Of a stretch of DNA of 40,781 nucleotides, positions 39,333-40,781 are shown one piece after another. Origin of the DNA: Candidatus Pyrohabitans jungbluthii. GTDB taxonomy: Archaea; Hydrothermarchaeota; Hydrothermarchaeia; Hydrothermarchaeales; BMS3B. The notes beneath the pieces are model-generated. The model was not told the DNA's origin, did not search any database, and saw only the letters and a list, made by a program, of their open reading frames with translations. Position numbers and translations under genes: made by a program. Location of the stretch: the NCBI GenBank assembly GCA_002010065.2, contig MTMD02000012.1, positions 1 through 40,781 on the forward strand, written 5' to 3'. Position 1 is the first letter of the stretch. Each line of letters begins with the position of its first letter.

Positions 39333-39767
39333 ATGGGAAAGGAGATAGTGGTGCTGCGCTCCTCCCAGAAGGATGTGCTCATTGAGGAGATAAACCAGAA
39401 GCTGGACGAAACTACGAAGAAGGTGCACCTGAGTATCCGTCCGACGATAAACATCCTGGCGTCGATACTCACGGCGGCTCCCAACACAGAGGTTATCACA
39501 TGTCCCCCTTCGCTTTACGAGCGCACTCCAAAGAAGATACGCACCGCGCTGGAGAAGATAGGTATAAAGTTTGAACCCCTGCTTCTAACTCCAGGGCGAC
39601 CGCGCTCCCATCCCAACTGGAAGATACAGAAGGTTTACGAGCTTGAAGCGAAGGGCTACTCCGCCAAGGAGATAAGCGATGAGCTGGACATCCCGCTCAC
39701 GACGGTTTACTACTACCTGAAGAAGGAGGAGAACGAGGGCAAAAAGAAGAGGGAAAGGAAGAAGTAG
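39333..39767 (+). CDS. DUF1699-like protein with C-terminal helix-turn-helix
   Basis: The 144-residue protein has an N-terminal part with KKVHLSIRPTINILASIL and TEVITCPPSLYERTPKKIR, which resembles DUF1699 of methanogens. It ends with a helix-turn-helix (KIQKVYELEAKGYSAKEISD, then ELDIPLTTVYYYLKK) and a Lys/Arg tail. It is probably a DNA-binding regulator; the first domain may bind a ligand or mediate contacts. It is one base downstream of the DUF530 stop, so both should be translated from one mRNA and may work together. Confidence 0.65.
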   Translation: MGKEIVVLRSSQKDVLIEEINQKLDETTKKVHLSIRPTINILASILTAAPNTEVITCPPSLYERTPKKIRTALEKIGIKFEPLLLTPGRPRSHPNWKIQKVYELEAKGYSAKEISDELDIPLTTVYYYLKKEENEGKKKRERKK

Positions 39768-39823
39768 CTCTAAAGTTTTAACTCGTTAACCCTCGCTCCA
39801 CAGCTTGCATATTCTCTTGTCGT

Positions 39824-39896
39824 GCCGCCGTAGCTCAGTAGGTAGAGCGCCTGGCTGTTAACCAGGTGGTCGACAGTTCGAGTCTGTCCGGCGGCG
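39824..39896 (+). tRNA. tRNA-Asn (anticodon GTT)
   Basis: The 73-base cloverleaf has acceptor GCCGCCG/CGGCGGC, D arm GCTCAGTAGGTAGAGC, anticodon stem CCTGG/CCAGG around loop CTGTTAA (anticodon GTT) and T arm ACAG-TTCGAGT-CTGT. CCA is not encoded. Confidence 0.95.
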
Positions 39897-39994
39897 CTCA
39901 CCCTTCTTTTAACCCCGCTGAGTCCATCCTGAGTAGACCACTATTGTTGTCAACTTCCGGGAAATTTTAATATCAAGCACAGCCATCTTTATTT

Positions 39995-40489
39995 ATGTAC
40001 TATGAAGAGGTATTCAGAGCCCTAAATAATAAGGGAGTCAGGTATGTGGTTGTGGGGGGTATAGCTTTAAATCTCCATGGCGTGCCGAGGGCAACGGCTG
40101 ATCTTGACATCGCTGTGGCTCTGGAAAATGAAAATCTTGAAAAGATTGTTGAGGCAATGATGGAGCTTGGATTTAAGCCCCGTCTCCCCGTTACACCTCA
40201 GGAATTTTCCAATCCGCTTAACCTTGAGAAATGGAAAAAAGAGAAGAATATGAAGGTTTTCACCTTCTGGAATCCGCATAAGCCATATGAGGAAGTGGAT
40301 ATACTCATAAGCAATCCAATAAAATTTGAAGAGCTTGAGAAAACAAGGGAAGTGGTGAGGGCAAAAGGGATTGAGATTCCCATAATTTCAATAGATTATC
40401 TGATAAAACTGAAAGAATTTGCTGGCAGGAAACAGGACGAATCTGACATCGAAGCGTTGAAGAAGATAAAGAGGATGAAAGAAAAATGA
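39995..40489 (+). CDS. MNT-type nucleotidyltransferase, probable toxin-antitoxin component
   Basis: The 164-residue protein has the nucleotidyltransferase core VVVGGIALNLHGVPRATADL followed by DIA: the GG motif, the D-x-D pair and a third acidic residue in EEVDILIS. A C-terminal helical part (PIISIDYLIKLKEFAGRKQD) resembles DUF6036/AbiEii-like proteins. Such enzymes transfer nucleotides to RNA or protein in toxin-antitoxin systems. The stop overlaps the start of a 57-residue gene (ATGA), typical of these pairs. A TATA-like attttaatat lies at about 39963-39972. Confidence 0.75.
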   Translation: MYYEEVFRALNNKGVRYVVVGGIALNLHGVPRATADLDIAVALENENLEKIVEAMMELGFKPRLPVTPQEFSNPLNLEKWKKEKNMKVFTFWNPHKPYEEVDILISNPIKFEELEKTREVVRAKGIEIPIISIDYLIKLKEFAGRKQDESDIEALKKIKRMKEK

Positions 40490-40659
40490 CGAAAAAGGGA
40501 TTCTCTTATAAGGTTTCAGAAGAAGACCTGAGAAAGTGGATAAAAATGTCTGCTGAGCATAAACTTGAATGGCTTGAAGAAATAAACCGCTTTTTATACT
40601 ATTTTGCCCCTGAAAAAAGCAGAAAAATAATGACAAAGTTTAGAAAGGGTGAGATATAG
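40486..40659 (+). CDS. 57-residue protein coupled to the nucleotidyltransferase
   Basis: The ATG at 40486 overlaps the nucleotidyltransferase stop. The product is short and helical: FSYKVSEEDLRKWIKMSAEH, KLEWLEEINRFLYYFAPEKS, RKIMTKFRKGEI. Small helical partners of this kind, with a W-x-E-x-I-N motif, often follow archaeal nucleotidyltransferases of this class, and I take it as the second half of a toxin-antitoxin pair. Which gene is the toxin is not decidable from sequence. Confidence 0.65.
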   Translation: MTKKGFSYKVSEEDLRKWIKMSAEHKLEWLEEINRFLYYFAPEKSRKIMTKFRKGEI

Positions 40660-40781
40660 TATTTATACAATGAATTTTCTGGTTGCAGGAGGTGATAGGA
40701 ACCCGCTGGTGGTTCCTATATGCAGTTATTCTTTACAACGAACCTCGGGGATTAAAGGGATATGCTTGTGGGCATACTCAG
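40660..40781. other. right edge: hairpin and possible start of another gene
   Basis: A seven-pair stem (aggaacc at about 40694-40700, ggttcct at about 40708-40714) lies in this stretch. Two plus-strand frames run open to the window edge (ATG at 40671; GTG at about 40690 inside a GGAGGTGA site). Neither has a recognisable motif in the 30-37 codons visible. A TATA-like tatttata occurs at about 40659-40666. Confidence 0.3.

Noticed and set aside
1-40781. CRISPR arrays or complete insertion sequences
   Set aside because: No regularly spaced repeats, transposase frames or paired terminal inverted repeats were seen in the window.

Overview
The window is a dense stretch of an archaeal, most likely euryarchaeal, chromosome. 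Evidence for Archaea: TATA boxes about 25 bases upstream of leaderless starts, GGTGG/GGAGG ribosome sites, three tRNAs with no encoded CCA, a glutamate synthase split into three archaeal-type genes, a THUMP tRNA methyltransferase (Trm14 type), an Hjc-like resolvase, a BtpA-family protein, and archaeal DUF530 and DUF1699 proteins. A five-haem cytochrome, [4Fe-4S] fumarase, ferredoxins and a CbiA/CfbB-type amidase point to an anaerobe with tetrapyrrole chemistry, such as a methanogen, ANME or Archaeoglobus relative. The sequence alone does not fix the lineage.

Left part (1-6.9 kb): a surface polysaccharide region on the minus strand with a nucleotide-sugar dehydrogenase (cut by the window edge), a ManC-type mannose-1-phosphate guanylyltransferase/isomerase and a Wzz-like chain-length protein. 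Between the first two lies an island of toxin-antitoxin genes and debris (1.3-4.2 kb): a UPF0175/PIN pair whose toxin has no normal start codon, a PIN toxin broken by two frameshifts, a TumE-like pair, and two decayed copies of the 5' end of a GDP-mannose 4,6-dehydratase gene.

7-13.8 kb: tRNA-Arg, SurE, tRNA-Leu with a nearby copy of its 3' end, a PAS histidine kinase followed by the stub of a response regulator, two methyltransferases (Sfm1-like and Trm14-like), a CLC chloride transporter with CBS domains, and a universal-stress-like protein. 13.9-15.6 kb is AT-rich and carries a Panacea-domain protein with a 384-residue protein that has two CxxC pairs and a nuclease-like segment. It looks like an acquired defence or toxin-antitoxin module.

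15.9-27.5 kb: MutS, an Hjc-like nuclease with an unreported 47-residue membrane protein translationally coupled to it, thioredoxin reductase, PanE, the ACT/UPF0210 pair, an MFS transporter, an ABC exporter, BtpA, an unusual small ferredoxin and a CBS protein.

27.5-37.4 kb: a membrane-anchored pentahaem cytochrome c, an ArsA-like ATPase divergent from a CbiA/CfbB-type a,c-diamide synthase, an LpxC-like zinc deacetylase (unexpected in an archaeon), the two fumarase subunits, a truncated PIN gene, a PfkB kinase and the three glutamate synthase genes. 37.4 kb to the end: a promoter-rich gap, a DUF530 + DUF1699/HTH operon, tRNA-Asn, and a nucleotidyltransferase coupled to a 57-residue protein.

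The two most interesting items are the LpxC-like deacetylase with all its zinc-site residues and the Panacea/nuclease-like pair.
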